This document shows, one piece after another, positions 1 to 8,623 of a stretch of 53,001 nt of DNA. The DNA lies in the NCBI GenBank assembly GCA_963204975.1, contig CAUJJC010000037.1, positions 1-53,001 of the forward strand. Reading direction: 5' to 3'. Every line of letters begins with the position of its first letter. The first letter of the stretch is position 1. Origin of the DNA: Verrucomicrobiota bacterium. Lineage in GTDB: Bacteria; Verrucomicrobiota; Verrucomicrobiia; Verrucomicrobiales; Verrucomicrobiaceae. The notes under the pieces are model-generated. The model was not told the DNA's origin. It searched no databases and worked only from the letters and a program-made list of their open reading frames with translations. Made by a program: the position numbers and the translations under genes.

Positions 1-170
1 ATGCCGATGCCCTTCCCGCACACGCGCACCACATTGGTAGCACCGATGTTCTTGCTGCCATGCTCGCGAATGTCGATGCCCTTGAGCTTGCCGCCGAAGT
101 AGCCAAACGGCGTGGCACCACTGACGTAGCCAGCCAGGGCAGAGAGAAGAAACGGGAGCATCCAAGACAT
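1..170 (-). CDS. plsY: Glycerol-3-phosphate acyltransferase PlsY, N-terminal part (runs off the left edge)
   Basis: Only the first 56 codons are present. The ATG at 168-170 opens a frame with a hydrophobic first segment (residues about 4-22) and the PlsY signature GSKNIGATNV near residues 40-49, preceded by GATPFGY. PlsY is an inner-membrane enzyme that transfers the acyl group from acyl phosphate to glycerol-3-phosphate, the first step of phospholipid synthesis in most bacteria. The gene lies about 80 bases downstream of the NYN-domain gene on the same strand and may be co-transcribed with it. The motif makes the family call firm; completeness cannot be judged. Confidence 0.88.
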   Translation of the reverse strand, partial: MSWMLPFLLSALAGYVSGATPFGYFGGKLKGIDIREHGSKNIGATNVVRVCGKGIG

Positions 171-249
171 GAGGTGGCGGGTGAGGGTGGAGCGATGCAC
201 CAGTAGAGAAGCGAAGAGGTCGTTTTCAACCTCTCACTTCTCTGCACCG

Positions 250-1071
250 TTACTTCTCCCCATCGGCGGCCGTTTTCACCACGTAGCCGCCCGCCTTTTC
301 GTTTCGTTCCAGCCGCACAAGACCGCGTTTCGCGGCTTCTTGCAGCATCGCTCCGAACAGCTTGAAGCCAAACGCACGTTCGTTGAAGCCAGGGTCGCGC
401 CGCTTCAGAGCTTCCTTGACCATGCTGTTGTTGATCGGTGCATCACCGCGTTCTTCGGCGAGCGCTTCCACCACTTCCTTCAGGCGTTCGAGGGCTTCGC
501 TGGGGTCCAGCTTCTTGGGTTCAGCAGCAGCTTTCTCTGGCGTTGCTTCACTTCCGGGTTTGGCCTGTTTCTTCGAGCGGGCCTTGCTGGCTTCTTTGCG
601 AACGAGGTCATCGTAGTAGATGAACTCGTCGCAGTTGTTGATGAAGAGATCGGACGATGAATTCTTGACCCCCATGCCGATCACCGTCTTGGCATTTTCA
701 CGCAGCTTGCTCACCAATGGTGAGAAGTCGGAATCACCGCTGAGGATGACGAAGGTATCGACGTGCTGCTTGGTGTAGCACAGGTCCAGTGCATCCACGA
801 CCATGCGGATGTCGGCACTATTCTTGCCCGACTGGCGGACGTGCGGAATCTCGATCAACTCGAACGATGCCTCATGCAGCGGGCGCTTGAATTCCTTGTA
901 ACGATCCCAGTCACAGTAGGCCTTCTTCACCACGATGTGGCCCTTGAGCAGGAGGCGCTCCAGCACCTTCTGAATATCGAATTTCGGGTAGTCGGCCTCG
1001 CGTGTGCCGATGACGATGTTTTCGAGGTCAAAATAGACCGCCATCGTCGCGCTGTTGTCATCTTTGTTCAT
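250..1071 (-). CDS. NYN-domain (LabA/DUF88-like) putative nuclease with C-terminal OST-HTH domain
   Basis: 273 residues from the ATG at 1071; an in-frame start at 1089 is also possible. The N-terminal half is a PIN-like NYN domain: an acidic strand (MAVYFDLEN), a central SADIRMVVDAL segment and the hallmark ILSGDSDFSPLV, all of which supply metal-binding Asp residues in this family. A Lys/Glu/Ala-rich linker (about 150-190) leads to a C-terminal helix-turn-helix of OST-HTH/LOTUS type, with INNSMVKEALKRRDPGFNE as the signature. Families with this layout are thought to be RNA-directed nucleases or RNA binders. It sits between a DapA-like gene and plsY, which gives no clue to its substrate. Confidence 0.8.
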   Translation of the reverse strand: MNKDDNSATMAVYFDLENIVIGTREADYPKFDIQKVLERLLLKGHIVVKKAYCDWDRYKEFKRPLHEASFELIEIPHVRQSGKNSADIRMVVDALDLCYTKQHVDTFVILSGDSDFSPLVSKLRENAKTVIGMGVKNSSSDLFINNCDEFIYYDDLVRKEASKARSKKQAKPGSEATPEKAAAEPKKLDPSEALERLKEVVEALAEERGDAPINNSMVKEALKRRDPGFNERAFGFKLFGAMLQEAAKRGLVRLERNEKAGGYVVKTAADGEK

Positions 1072-1115
1072 ACGATCATGAGACCACACGATTGGCCCAA
1101 ACGAAAGCGGCAGTT

Positions 1116-2255
1116 CTATTTTCGGTAACCTGGAATCCCTAGACGCTCAGCCATGCGCAAGGGACGGCGCATCGCCTCGATCATGCGCTGTGCTTCATCA
1201 CTGCCACGAACGTCCTTGCACTGCGGGTGCGGTTCGGACGAGGCGATGAGACCTTGCTGATGAAGCACATGCGCGGTGCTGTGCTTGTAGGCGGCGGCAC
1301 TCATGCGGTCGTCCAGACGGAAGACGAGATCCTCGAAAGACTGGAATGCCTCAAACAGCTTGTAAACCCGCGTGTCGAAGCGGCCCGTGCCGGTGCGGAA
1401 CTTCTTTTCCGTCACGCGATCCACGAGCCACATGTCCTTGGCTGCGCAGATCAGCGGCGCTGCGGTGACGCCTGCACCAATCAAGAGAGGAAGGCCCATC
1501 TTGATCGCGGAAGCGATGCCGTAATCGTCACCACTGTGGGGCGAGAAATCAAGTTCCAGATCTCTGCACATCGCCGCCCAGTAGAGGAAATGCGGTTCAT
1601 CCAGCGTGCTCACCTTGCCACCGATGAACTTCGGATGAACGGCCAGTTGATGCAGCAGCCATGGCTCATAAGGCGTGGCCCAGGGGACAAACGCAGGCTC
1701 CAGCGCGTGAACGATACCAGGCCGGATGAGGTGGTCGGCGATCTGATAGTAGTAGTCGCGCCTCGCTTCCGGGTCCGGCGAATTGAGCAGGCGCGACGTC
1801 ATGATCATCACCTCGCAGTTCTCGTGCTGCTGCACGATGTCCATCAGCGGATGATAGCGCTCGGCCTTGAACTCTGTGTCATTCTCCGCACCGCGCGCCG
1901 TCACCCCTGCGATGAAGCGCTGCGTGGGGAAGCTGGCGCGAAAACGTTGCAGCACCTCCGCATACATCTCGTTCGATAGATCGAAGATGTAGCCCGTGTC
2001 CGCATTGAGCACGAAGTCCATCTCCACACCGTAGCGCTCCGCCGATTCGAGCATCCAGGCGATGCTCCTCTCAAAACCCGCCCAGTCTGGCTTCTGGTCA
2101 GCGAAGGGCAGCAGCGCCGCCACACACAGCCGCGCCTTGGTCGTGTGATCTGTAAGTTCCTCCTCACCGATGTAGGCCCACTTGGTATCGTGCCACGGCG
2201 TGGACGGCTTCAGGTCGCGAGGATCAGTGATGAGAGGTTTGACAGAGTTCGGCAT
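1116..2255 (-). CDS. DapA-like TIM-barrel protein (dihydrodipicolinate synthase-related), function unknown
   Basis: 379 residues, no signal peptide. The sequence reads as a soluble alpha/beta barrel, with strand-like segments such as RFIAGVTARG, EVMIMTSRLL and a Lys-containing strand FIGGKVSTLDEP followed by a Gly-rich GLPLLIGAG segment. This resembles the dihydrodipicolinate synthase/N-acetylneuraminate lyase superfamily, where the Lys forms a Schiff base, but the protein is longer than DapA (about 290) and lacks a clear DapA tyrosine motif. It is therefore unlikely to be the lysine-pathway enzyme. It precedes the NYN gene by 44 bases on the same strand. Superfamily placement is moderate; the reaction is unknown. 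Confidence 0.55.
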   Translation of the reverse strand: MPNSVKPLITDPRDLKPSTPWHDTKWAYIGEEELTDHTTKARLCVAALLPFADQKPDWAGFERSIAWMLESAERYGVEMDFVLNADTGYIFDLSNEMYAEVLQRFRASFPTQRFIAGVTARGAENDTEFKAERYHPLMDIVQQHENCEVMIMTSRLLNSPDPEARRDYYYQIADHLIRPGIVHALEPAFVPWATPYEPWLLHQLAVHPKFIGGKVSTLDEPHFLYWAAMCRDLELDFSPHSGDDYGIASAIKMGLPLLIGAGVTAAPLICAAKDMWLVDRVTEKKFRTGTGRFDTRVYKLFEAFQSFEDLVFRLDDRMSAAAYKHSTAHVLHQQGLIASSEPHPQCKDVRGSDEAQRMIEAMRRPLRMAERLGIPGYRK

Positions 2256-2358
2256 GACGCGTCCACCGTGGGCGGGAAGTCCTGAGGATCAAGGCGGCGG
2301 CGATGGAATATGCGATGGCAGCCAAGGCAGCAGTTCGCAGACCCGATAGGTCACACTA

Positions 2359-2402
2359 CAAACTGGTGAGCACGGGCACCCTCGCCCTGCGCTCACGGTT
2401 TG
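2359..2402 (-). terminator. Imperfect hairpin over the stop codon of the recA-linked secreted protein
   Basis: An imperfect inverted repeat pairs AAACTGGTGAGC..GGGC with GCCC..GCTCACGGTTT around a short loop, overlapping the stop of the minus-strand gene. The following T content on the minus strand is weak, so termination is only a possibility. Confidence 0.25.
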
Positions 2403-2884
2403 CGCAGACGAAGCCGCATCTTATACCATTTCGCTCCGCCTTCAGGATCGGGGATGTTGATCACGAATTCGCCATTTTCACGGACGGGAGATGGTGCCGT
2501 GCGACGATCTTTCTTGGAACTGCCCTTCCGGTCTGAGATGCCTACGACTTCCAGTTCATACGCCGTGGTCGTCAGCGTGAGCGGGTAGGTGTCGCTCTTG
2601 TCGCTGCCACGGTCATCGCCATCCTTGCCCCACTTGGGAACCCACGCCTTGCCGTCGATGTAGGTCGGATAATTGTGCGCATCGAGCCTGCCCGGCTTGG
2701 CATTGCCACCGTTGGTCCAGTAAATGCCTTTCATCGACAAATGAAGGGATGAAGGGCCATCCACATAGGCCTCCACCGTGATCTCGCGCGGATCGACGAC
2801 AGGCTTGGGAGCGAGTTGAGCCCATGCTGGCGCAAACGCGCCAATCAGGAAAACAAGACACAGGCAGACTGGGTTCGCTTTCAT
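2393..2884 (-). CDS. Secreted hypothetical protein coupled to recA
   Basis: The ATG at 2884 gives a 163-residue protein with a classical signal peptide (KANPVCLCLVFLIGAFAPAWA, cleavage after AWA). An alternative ATG at 2920 overlaps the recA stop as TGATG and would add 12 residues; it permits translational coupling but makes a less typical leader. The mature part is hydrophilic, rich in Asp, Gly and Lys, with YIDGKAWVPKWGKDGDD and a C-terminal strand-rich stretch (FVINIPDPEGGAKWYKMRL). I recognise no family. It probably acts in the periplasm or at the surface. Why it follows recA directly is unclear. Confidence 0.65.
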   Translation of the reverse strand: MKANPVCLCLVFLIGAFAPAWAQLAPKPVVDPREITVEAYVDGPSSLHLSMKGIYWTNGGNAKPGRLDAHNYPTYIDGKAWVPKWGKDGDDRGSDKSDTYPLTLTTTAYELEVVGISDRKGSSKKDRRTAPSPVRENGEFVINIPDPEGGAKWYKMRLRLRKP

Positions 2885-2919
2885 GAGGATGGCATCGATG
2901 AAAATGGCAAACGCAGACA

Positions 2920-3978
2920 TCAATCCCCGCTGCTCGCGGCACCCTTCTCGGCGAGCTTGGCCTTCACGGCGGCTTCGAGGTCCGCATAGAGCTTCTCGTC
3001 GGTCTTGAGCACTTCCTTCACGGCGTCGCGGCCCTGGCCGACTTGAGTGCCGTTGTAGCTGATCCAGCTTCCGCGCTTCTGCAGGATGTCGAACTCGAGG
3101 GCGAGGTCGAGCAGGCTGCCGATGGCGCTGATGCCTTCGTTATACATGATGTCGAACTCAGCTTCCGTGTAGGGCGGCGCGAGCTTGTTTTTCACCACCT
3201 TGATCTTGGTGCGGTTGCCAGTGACGGCACCGTCGGCGGCTTTGATCGCGCCAATGCGGCGGATGTCCACGCGCATGGAGGAGTAGAATTTCAGCGCGCG
3301 ACCGCCGGGGGTGGTTTCGGGGTTGCCAAACATGACGCCGATCTTCTCGCGGATCTGGTTGGTGAAGATGGCGGTGGTGCGGGCCTTGCTGATGATGGAG
3401 GTGAGTTTTCTCATCGCGGCGCTCATGAGGCGGGCCTGCGCGCCGACGGTGCTGTCACCGATTTCGCCTTCCAGTTCCTGGCGCGTGACGAGGGCCGCCA
3501 CGGAGTCGAGCACGACCACATCGATCGCATTGGAACGCACGAGCGTTTCGCAGATGCGGAGCGCTTCCTCACCGCTGCTGGGCTGCGAGACGAGCAAGTC
3601 TTCCAGCTTCACACCAAGGCGACGCGCGTAGTTCGGATCGAGCGCATGCTCCACGTCGATGAAGGCGGCAAGGCCTCCAGCTTTCTGCGCCTGGGCGATG
3701 ACCGTGAGCGTGAGGGTCGTCTTACCGGAGGATTCCGGGCCGAAGACTTCGATGATTCGGCCGCGAGGGAACCCGCCGATGCCGAGGGCTTGGTCGATCA
3801 AGAGGTTGCCTGTGGGAATGACGGCCACATCGGCTTGCTTGCCCTCACCCATGCGGATGATCGCGCCCTCGCCGTAGTCTTTGGAGATCTGCTGAAGGGC
3901 AGCGTCAAGGTTGCGTGCGCGTGCGTCGGCGATCTTGGAAGAGCCGGAGTCGGAGTCGGATTTGGGTGCTTTGGCCAT
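2920..3978 (-). CDS. recA: Recombinase RecA
   Basis: 352 residues from the ATG at 3978. RecA forms ATP-dependent filaments on single-stranded DNA, catalyses strand exchange and triggers LexA self-cleavage. Visible motifs are Walker [10 protein letters not shown] (about 80-88), Walker [11 protein letters not shown], and the L1/L2 region with [19 protein letters not shown]. The open frame continues upstream to 4014, but that start would lie inside a near-perfect palindromic operator, so 3978 is preferred. The N-terminus has a Ser/Asp/Lys-rich extension of about 15 residues and the C-terminus lacks the long acidic tail of E. coli RecA. Its stop overlaps a possible start of the next gene. Confidence 0.98.
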   Translation of the reverse strand: MAKAPKSDSDSGSSKIADARARNLDAALQQISKDYGEGAIIRMGEGKQADVAVIPTGNLLIDQALGIGGFPRGRIIEVFGPESSGKTTLTLTVIAQAQKAGGLAAFIDVEHALDPNYARRLGVKLEDLLVSQPSSGEEALRICETLVRSNAIDVVVLDSVAALVTRQELEGEIGDSTVGAQARLMSAAMRKLTSIISKARTTAIFTNQIREKIGVMFGNPETTPGGRALKFYSSMRVDIRRIGAIKAADGAVTGNRTKIKVVKNKLAPPYTEAEFDIMYNEGISAIGSLLDLALEFDILQKRGSWISYNGTQVGQGRDAVKEVLKTDEKLYADLEAAVKAKLAEKGAASSGD

Positions 3979-3995
3979 AACAGAGGGATGTGGTG

Positions 3996-4017
3996 AATAT
4001 GTTCGAGCGAACATATT
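3996..4017. promoter_or_regulatory. LexA (SOS) operator upstream of recA
   Basis: A 22-base palindrome with 10-base arms (AATATGTTCG and CGAACATATT) and a 2-base centre lies 17 bases upstream of the recA ATG. Its core is exactly TGTTC-N4-GAACA, which I recall as the LexA-binding motif of Verrucomicrobia. The position suits repression of the recA promoter. Confidence 0.85.
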
Positions 4018-4150
4018 GGCCGGGAGCGTGACTCACAGCAAACAGTTTCGCTTTCGAGGCCCGATTAAATCAGGCCGCTCCTCGCTGGCAAAGAAGTTCT
4101 TTCGCTACCTCGCGACCTTTTGCACGCGATTGGCAAACCGGGTCCCGTCT

Positions 4151-4567
4151 TCACTTCCGCTGAATGCGCGCAGGCACATCGGTGATCGGAATGCCTGCGG
4201 CCTTGAGCGCATCCCACACCTGCACGAGCACGCCAAGGTCGCTTTCGGTATCGGCTTCGAGTTCCAGCTTGAGGCCCGGTTGGGCGCTCTTGAGCTGCTG
4301 GAGAGCACCGGCCAGAGCATCGAGCTTCACCGGGTTGCCACTGAGGAAAAGGTCGTTCGTTTTGGTGATCGCAAGAGCGGTGCGCACGTCCTGCGCCTGC
4401 GTGCTGCTGCCCATGCTCTTGGACTCGGGCAAGGCGATCTGCATCCGCGTGGTCTGGGTGCGGAAGGTCGTGTTATACATGAAGAAAATCAGCAGCACGA
4501 CCATGATGTCGATGAGCGACACGATGGGGATCTGCGGCACAGGGCGGCGGCGGGTGCGGAGGTTCAT
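4151..4567 (-). CDS. exbD: Biopolymer transport protein ExbD/TolR family
   Basis: 138 residues. There is a short cytoplasmic N-terminus rich in Arg, one transmembrane helix (about 14-32) with the conserved proton-path Asp in VSLIDIMVVLLIFFM, and a periplasmic domain of about 100 residues. ExbD works with ExbB to convert proton flow into movement of TonB. It starts 3 bases after exbB ends and follows tonB-exbB in one operon. Length and topology are normal for the family. ExbD versus TolR cannot be separated by sequence alone; the TonB-like partner favours ExbD. Confidence 0.93.
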   Translation of the reverse strand: MNLRTRRRPVPQIPIVSLIDIMVVLLIFFMYNTTFRTQTTRMQIALPESKSMGSSTQAQDVRTALAITKTNDLFLSGNPVKLDALAGALQQLKSAQPGLKLELEADTESDLGVLVQVWDALKAAGIPITDVPARIQRK

Positions 4568-4570
4568 GGG

Positions 4571-5257
4571 TTACTTCGCGCGCTGCACTTCGAAGTGCTG
4601 GTAAAACGTGTTGATGGTGTCCATGAGGATGGACTCCAGACGCATCGAGATGCCGTCCAGCTTGCGGACAAAAAACGTATGCGCGAGCACCGCAGGCACG
4701 GCCACGAGCAGACCCGCGATCGTGCATCGCAGGGCCACGCCGATCTCCTTGGCAACGGCGAAGGTGTCAGGGCCCGTGGAACCGCCTTCACCGAAGGCGG
4801 AGAACATACCCACCAGTCCCGCCGTAGTGCCGAGCAGTCCCAGCAGCGGAGCCACCGTGACCATGGCCTCAAGGTAGGGCATGTCACGCTCCAGCGCGTG
4901 GAGCTGTTCCTTGGCTTTCTGGCCCACCACCTCGGTGCATTCCTGCTTGGTGGTGAACTGCCCGGACACCGCCATCATGGCAAGACGCGAGAGCATGGAG
5001 GGATTGCGTTGCAGGAAGTCGTGCAACGGAGCGATGTCCCCCTTGGTGGCGAATTTCGGGAGCGCTTGGAGTTGCTCGACGACGGACGCGGGCATGAGCA
5101 CGGGCTCGCGCAAGCGCAGCCATGTCACGGTGGAGACGGTGACGACGGCGAAGGAGCAGAGCACGATCAGCATCATGACCGAGCCGCCGGAGCGGAGCGA
5201 TTCAAGGAGGAGCGAGAGGCCGTTGGCAGTGTCGGCGAGGATGAGCAGGTCAGTCAT
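4571..5257 (-). CDS. exbB: ExbB/TolQ/MotA-family proton channel protein
   Basis: 228 residues with three predicted membrane helices: about 25-48, 133-158 (containing VTVAPLLGLLGTTAGLVGMF) and 172-194 (containing the GLLVAVPAVLAH stretch). The cytoplasmic loop between helices one and two carries the typical charged segment (QKAKEQLHALERDMPYLEAM). ExbB forms the pentameric inner-membrane channel around ExbD that energises TonB. Its start overlaps the tonB end by 8 bases and exbD follows after 3 bases, so the three are very likely one transcript and stoichiometrically coupled. Confidence 0.95.
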   Translation of the reverse strand: MTDLLILADTANGLSLLLESLRSGGSVMMLIVLCSFAVVTVSTVTWLRLREPVLMPASVVEQLQALPKFATKGDIAPLHDFLQRNPSMLSRLAMMAVSGQFTTKQECTEVVGQKAKEQLHALERDMPYLEAMVTVAPLLGLLGTTAGLVGMFSAFGEGGSTGPDTFAVAKEIGVALRCTIAGLLVAVPAVLAHTFFVRKLDGISMRLESILMDTINTFYQHFEVQRAK

Positions 5258-6332
5258 GGATGATGATGTCGTATTCGACTGGGAAGCGTTCGTTCTCCAG
5301 CATGGGGAGCAGGTCTTTGGGGATGGGGGGAATGTCAGCCTTGAGGATGGCTTCGAGGGTGAAGTCCTCCATGCGCGCGTTGTTGGTGCGCTCGATGAAG
5401 CGAATGTCTTCCGGCTTGCCTTCGCGATTGACGAAGAAGCGCACCTTGAGCACGCCGTAGCTCACAGCCCCCGCGTTCTGCACGCGCAGGAGGTGCCACT
5501 TCTTTTCCACAGCGGAAGTCACCCGGCTCATGAACATGCCCATCGGCGTCACCTCGGCATCGACGGCGTTCTCGCCCTTGTTGCTGATGGTGCCCTTGGT
5601 CTTCGCGGTTTCGGTGAACGGTGAAAAGGTATCCGCAGCACGCGAAGGCGCGGCGGGCATGGGCGGCGGCAGCGTTTCCTTCGGGGCCTCGATCTGCGGC
5701 TTGGGCAGAGGATCACCGGGCTTGCGCACTTCCAGAGGCAGCTTGCTGGCCACATCGAGACGGGCGTCCGCCTTGTCGAGCTGCTCCATCATTTTCGCCA
5801 TCGGTGGAGGCTCAGCCTTAGCCACCTGGGTGGGCTTGGGCAGCTCGGGCATGGCCGAGGGCTCGTGCATCTTCGGGGTCGTGGATGCGGGCTTGCCACC
5901 GTCGATGGGAGCGATCTTGCCATCCTGATACTTGCGGTTGGCCAGTTCCATGGTGGGCAAGTCGCTGCCTTTCATGCTCGGCACCGCCTTGGTGGCATCG
6001 GGGTAGGGCGCCTCCATCGCGGCAGCCTTCGTGTTGCGATCACTGATGAAGTCGGACTTCACAGGCTTGGTCTCCGAAGGCTCGTTTTGCGAGGTGCGGA
6101 TGAACTGCGGCATCGTCTTTGGCTTCAGCTTCGGCGTGGGCATCACCTGATCGGGATAGAGCAGCGTAACGGTGGGCTCCTCAGCGGAGAGCCGTGCCTT
6201 CTTCCACAACTCGCGTGCCGCCTGATCAAGCCCGAGCAACCAGGCGAATAGAAACAGCAGCACCGCATGCACCACCACGGAGGTGGCGATGCCGAGCTGC
6301 ACATTGTTCTTGTCGTCGTCGGTCGAGGTCAA
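5250..6332 (-). CDS. tonB: TonB-family energy transducer
   Basis: 360 residues. A short cytoplasmic tail is followed by one membrane anchor (about 13-34, SVVVHAVLLFLFAWLLGL), a long Pro/Lys/Ala-rich periplasmic linker (about 60-240) with repeated acidic-Pro stretches, and a C-terminal domain (about 265-358) containing YGVLKVRFFVNREGKPEDIRF, typical of the TonB/TolA C-terminal fold. TonB spans the periplasm and opens outer-membrane receptors using ExbBD energy. It is first in the tonB-exbB-exbD operon. No TonB-dependent receptor gene lies nearby, so this may be a general-purpose set. A TolA-like role is the alternative. Confidence 0.85.
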   Translation of the reverse strand: MTSTDDDKNNVQLGIATSVVVHAVLLFLFAWLLGLDQAARELWKKARLSAEEPTVTLLYPDQVMPTPKLKPKTMPQFIRTSQNEPSETKPVKSDFISDRNTKAAAMEAPYPDATKAVPSMKGSDLPTMELANRKYQDGKIAPIDGGKPASTTPKMHEPSAMPELPKPTQVAKAEPPPMAKMMEQLDKADARLDVASKLPLEVRKPGDPLPKPQIEAPKETLPPPMPAAPSRAADTFSPFTETAKTKGTISNKGENAVDAEVTPMGMFMSRVTSAVEKKWHLLRVQNAGAVSYGVLKVRFFVNREGKPEDIRFIERTNNARMEDFTLEAILKADIPPIPKDLLPMLENERFPVEYDIIIHD

Positions 6333-6518
6333 AGCGGCGCGGAGTGTGCCAGCGAGTGCGGGACGGGGAAAGTAGTTTTGCGGTGGTTCGGTCGGACCTC
6401 GTCAGCGCATGGCAGGTCATGGCGGGCGCTACGGTGGGTGTATAAGGCCGCAGCTTTGCGGTGGTCACATCGGAGGCCTAGTTTGGGTCACTGCCAGCAC
6501 AAGCCTGGCCATCATCCC

Positions 6519-7667
6519 ATGAGCGAATCTCGCGAGCTTTCGTTGTTCACGTCATTTCCGGCCCAAGACTACATGCATCAGGCGGCGGAGATCGACACCG
6601 CCGTGGCCCGAGTATTGCGCGCCGGGCACTTCGTCTTGGGGCCAGAAGTGGCCGCGTTCGAGGCGGAGTTTGCCACGTTCATTGGCACTGAACATGCCAT
6701 CGGTGTCGCCAGCGGCACCGATGCGATCGAGATCCTGCTGCGGGCGCTGGAGATCGGGCGCGGGGCACGCGTGGTGCTGCCCTCGCACACAGCAGTGGCC
6801 TGTGCCTCAGCAGTATCGAGGGCAGGCGCTGAACCTCTTTTTGTCGATGTTGATCCCGCGACCTGCACGCTCTGCCCAGAGGCGCTCGACCATTTACTCG
6901 CCTCACCTGCCGGTCAGACGGTGAAGGCCGTGCTCGCCGTGCATCTTTATGGTCAACCCGTGGATTGGACCGCACTGAAGGCCGTGACGGACAAGCATCG
7001 CATCGTCCTCCTCGAAGACTGCGCCCAGGCGCACGGAGCCCGCTTTCAGGGGCGGATGGTAGGAGGTCTGGGGCTCGCGGCGGCCTTCAGTTTCTACCCA
7101 ACGAAAAACCTGGGAGCCATCGGGGATGGCGGCGCAGTCACGACGAACGATGCGGCACTGGCGAAGCGCGTGCGCTCTCTTCGGCAGTATGGCTGGCAGA
7201 CGAGGTATGTGAGTGAGTGTGAGGGGATCAACAGCCGCCTGGACGAACTCCAGGCCGCCGTGCTGCGGGTGAAGCTGCGCACCCTTCCCTGGCAGCTCCA
7301 GCAACGACGCGACCTCGCCTCAGCGTATGCCCGGGGGCTTGCGGGCATCTGCGGAGTGCAGGCACCTTCCGCACGCACAGGATGCGAACATGCCTGGCAC
7401 CTTTACGTCATCCAATGCGAGGCCCGTGATGCCCTCATGAAGCACCTGAATGAGTGCGGTGTGCCCACAGCCGTGCATTACCCCGCTGCGATTCATCAAC
7501 AGCCCGGCTATGCCCTGGCCGCAAGGCAATCGCCACACCTGCGGCGGACTGACGAGGTGGTGCGCCACATCCTCACCCTGCCGCTGCATCCCTACCTCAC
7601 CCATGAAGCCGTGGCCGTGGTGTGCCGCGCCATTCGCGAGTTTGCCGACACCCAGCCCGTCCAGTGA
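6519..7667 (+). CDS. DegT/DnrJ/EryC1/StrS-family sugar aminotransferase
   Basis: 382 residues from the ATG at 6519; an upstream in-frame extension to 6267 has no family similarity. This is a PLP-dependent fold-type I enzyme that transaminates a nucleotide-linked keto sugar. Visible features are GTDAIEILLRAL for phosphate binding, EDCAQAHGA with the conserved Asp (about 167) under the PLP ring, and FYPTKNLGAIGDGGAV with the Schiff-base Lys at about 196. Its stop overlaps the next start as TGATG. A FdtA-like ketoisomerase lies two genes on, so a 3-aminotransferase making a dTDP-3-amino-3,6-dideoxyhexose (FdtB/QdtB-like) is a reasonable inference. Confidence 0.9.
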   Translation: MSESRELSLFTSFPAQDYMHQAAEIDTAVARVLRAGHFVLGPEVAAFEAEFATFIGTEHAIGVASGTDAIEILLRALEIGRGARVVLPSHTAVACASAVSRAGAEPLFVDVDPATCTLCPEALDHLLASPAGQTVKAVLAVHLYGQPVDWTALKAVTDKHRIVLLEDCAQAHGARFQGRMVGGLGLAAAFSFYPTKNLGAIGDGGAVTTNDAALAKRVRSLRQYGWQTRYVSECEGINSRLDELQAAVLRVKLRTLPWQLQQRRDLASAYARGLAGICGVQAPSARTGCEHAWHLYVIQCEARDALMKHLNECGVPTAVHYPAAIHQQPGYALAARQSPHLRRTDEVVRHILTLPLHPYLTHEAVAVVCRAIREFADTQPVQ

Positions 7668-8623
7668 TGAGCCCTTCCCATCCATCACCCTTGGTTAGTT
7701 TCGTGGTGCCGCTCTACAACACCGGTGCCTCGCTAATCAAGCTCGTGGAAGCCTTTCGCCCTCTTCAGATCGCAGGGGGATTTGAACTCGTGCTGGTGAA
7801 CGATGCCAGCACGGATGGCACCGGTTCGCGCGTGGTGGACCTCGTGAAGGCCTTGCCCTGTGCCGTTACGATCGTGGACATGGCGCGGAATTTTGGCGAG
7901 CACGCCGCCGTGCTGGAGGGCTTTCGCCACACACGCGGACAGTTCGTGATCAACCTGGACGATGACTTGCAGAACCCGATCTCTGAGGCCCTGAAACTCC
8001 TCGATCACCTCCAGTCCCATGACTGCGATGTGGTCTATTCCTGCTTCGAGAAAAAGAAGCATCACTGGTTCCGCAACTTCTGCAGTTGGCTGGCCAATGC
8101 CTGTGCCACCTTCTTGCTCGACAAGCCGCGCGACCTCTACCTCTCCAGCTTTCGGGGCATGAGGCGCGAACTGGTGGATCGCATCACCACGTATCGCGGC
8201 CCCTACCCTTACGTGGACGGCCTCATCCTCGGAGCCACCAACCGCATTGATCGAAAGCTCGTCCAGCACGCTGACCGGGCCAATGGCCAGAGCGGCTACA
8301 CGATGCGCAAGCTGGTGCGCCTGTGGTTGAACCTCCTGTTCAACTTCAGCATCATGCCGCTGCGGGTGGCCAGCGTGCTCGGCGCAGTGCTGTGCATGTT
8401 CGGCCTGGTGCTGCTCGTCAGCGTGCTGGTGGAGTATTTCATGCTCGGTCACCCGCCCGCAGGCTGGAGTTCCCTCATGTCCGCCGTCTCGATTTTCTCC
8501 GGCGCTCAACTCCTCATCCTCGGTCTGCTCGGCGAATATCTGGGCCGCGCCTACATGACCGTGTCGGGCAAGCCGCAGTGTCTTGTGCGACGAGTAATCA
8601 CCCACCAGCCGGAGGAGCCATGA
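7667..8623 (+). CDS. Glycosyltransferase family 2 (GtrB/ArnC/DPM-like) with two C-terminal membrane helices
   Basis: 318 residues. The GT-A domain begins with SFVVPLYNTGASL and LVLVNDASTDGTG and carries the metal/nucleotide motif LDDDLQNP, the form typical of polyprenyl-phosphate glycosyltransferases. Two hydrophobic helices follow (about 228-255 and 268-290), then GEYLGRAYMTV, also characteristic of the GtrB/ArnC group. Such enzymes transfer a sugar to undecaprenyl phosphate on the inner face of the membrane. The gene overlaps the aminotransferase by 1 base and the ketoisomerase by 4 bases, which implies translational coupling and a shared sugar substrate. Confidence 0.9.
   Translation: MSPSHPSPLVSFVVPLYNTGASLIKLVEAFRPLQIAGGFELVLVNDASTDGTGSRVVDLVKALPCAVTIVDMARNFGEHAAVLEGFRHTRGQFVINLDDDLQNPISEALKLLDHLQSHDCDVVYSCFEKKKHHWFRNFCSWLANACATFLLDKPRDLYLSSFRGMRRELVDRITTYRGPYPYVDGLILGATNRIDRKLVQHADRANGQSGYTMRKLVRLWLNLLFNFSIMPLRVASVLGAVLCMFGLVLLVSVLVEYFMLGHPPAGWSSLMSAVSIFSGAQLLILGLLGEYLGRAYMTVSGKPQCLVRRVITHQPEEP

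Noticed and set aside
2280..2345. Short match to the signal-recognition RNA core (GCAGCCAAGGCAG)
   Set aside because: The essential GGAAG element and the pairing stem are absent, so it is chance similarity.
3979..4014. Upstream start for recA (12 more residues)
   Set aside because: The start would fall within the palindromic LexA operator and the extra residues do not fit RecA proteins.
3911..5263. 450-codon open frame on the plus strand across recA and exbB-exbD
   Set aside because: It overlaps three well-supported genes and the LexA operator, with no family similarity.
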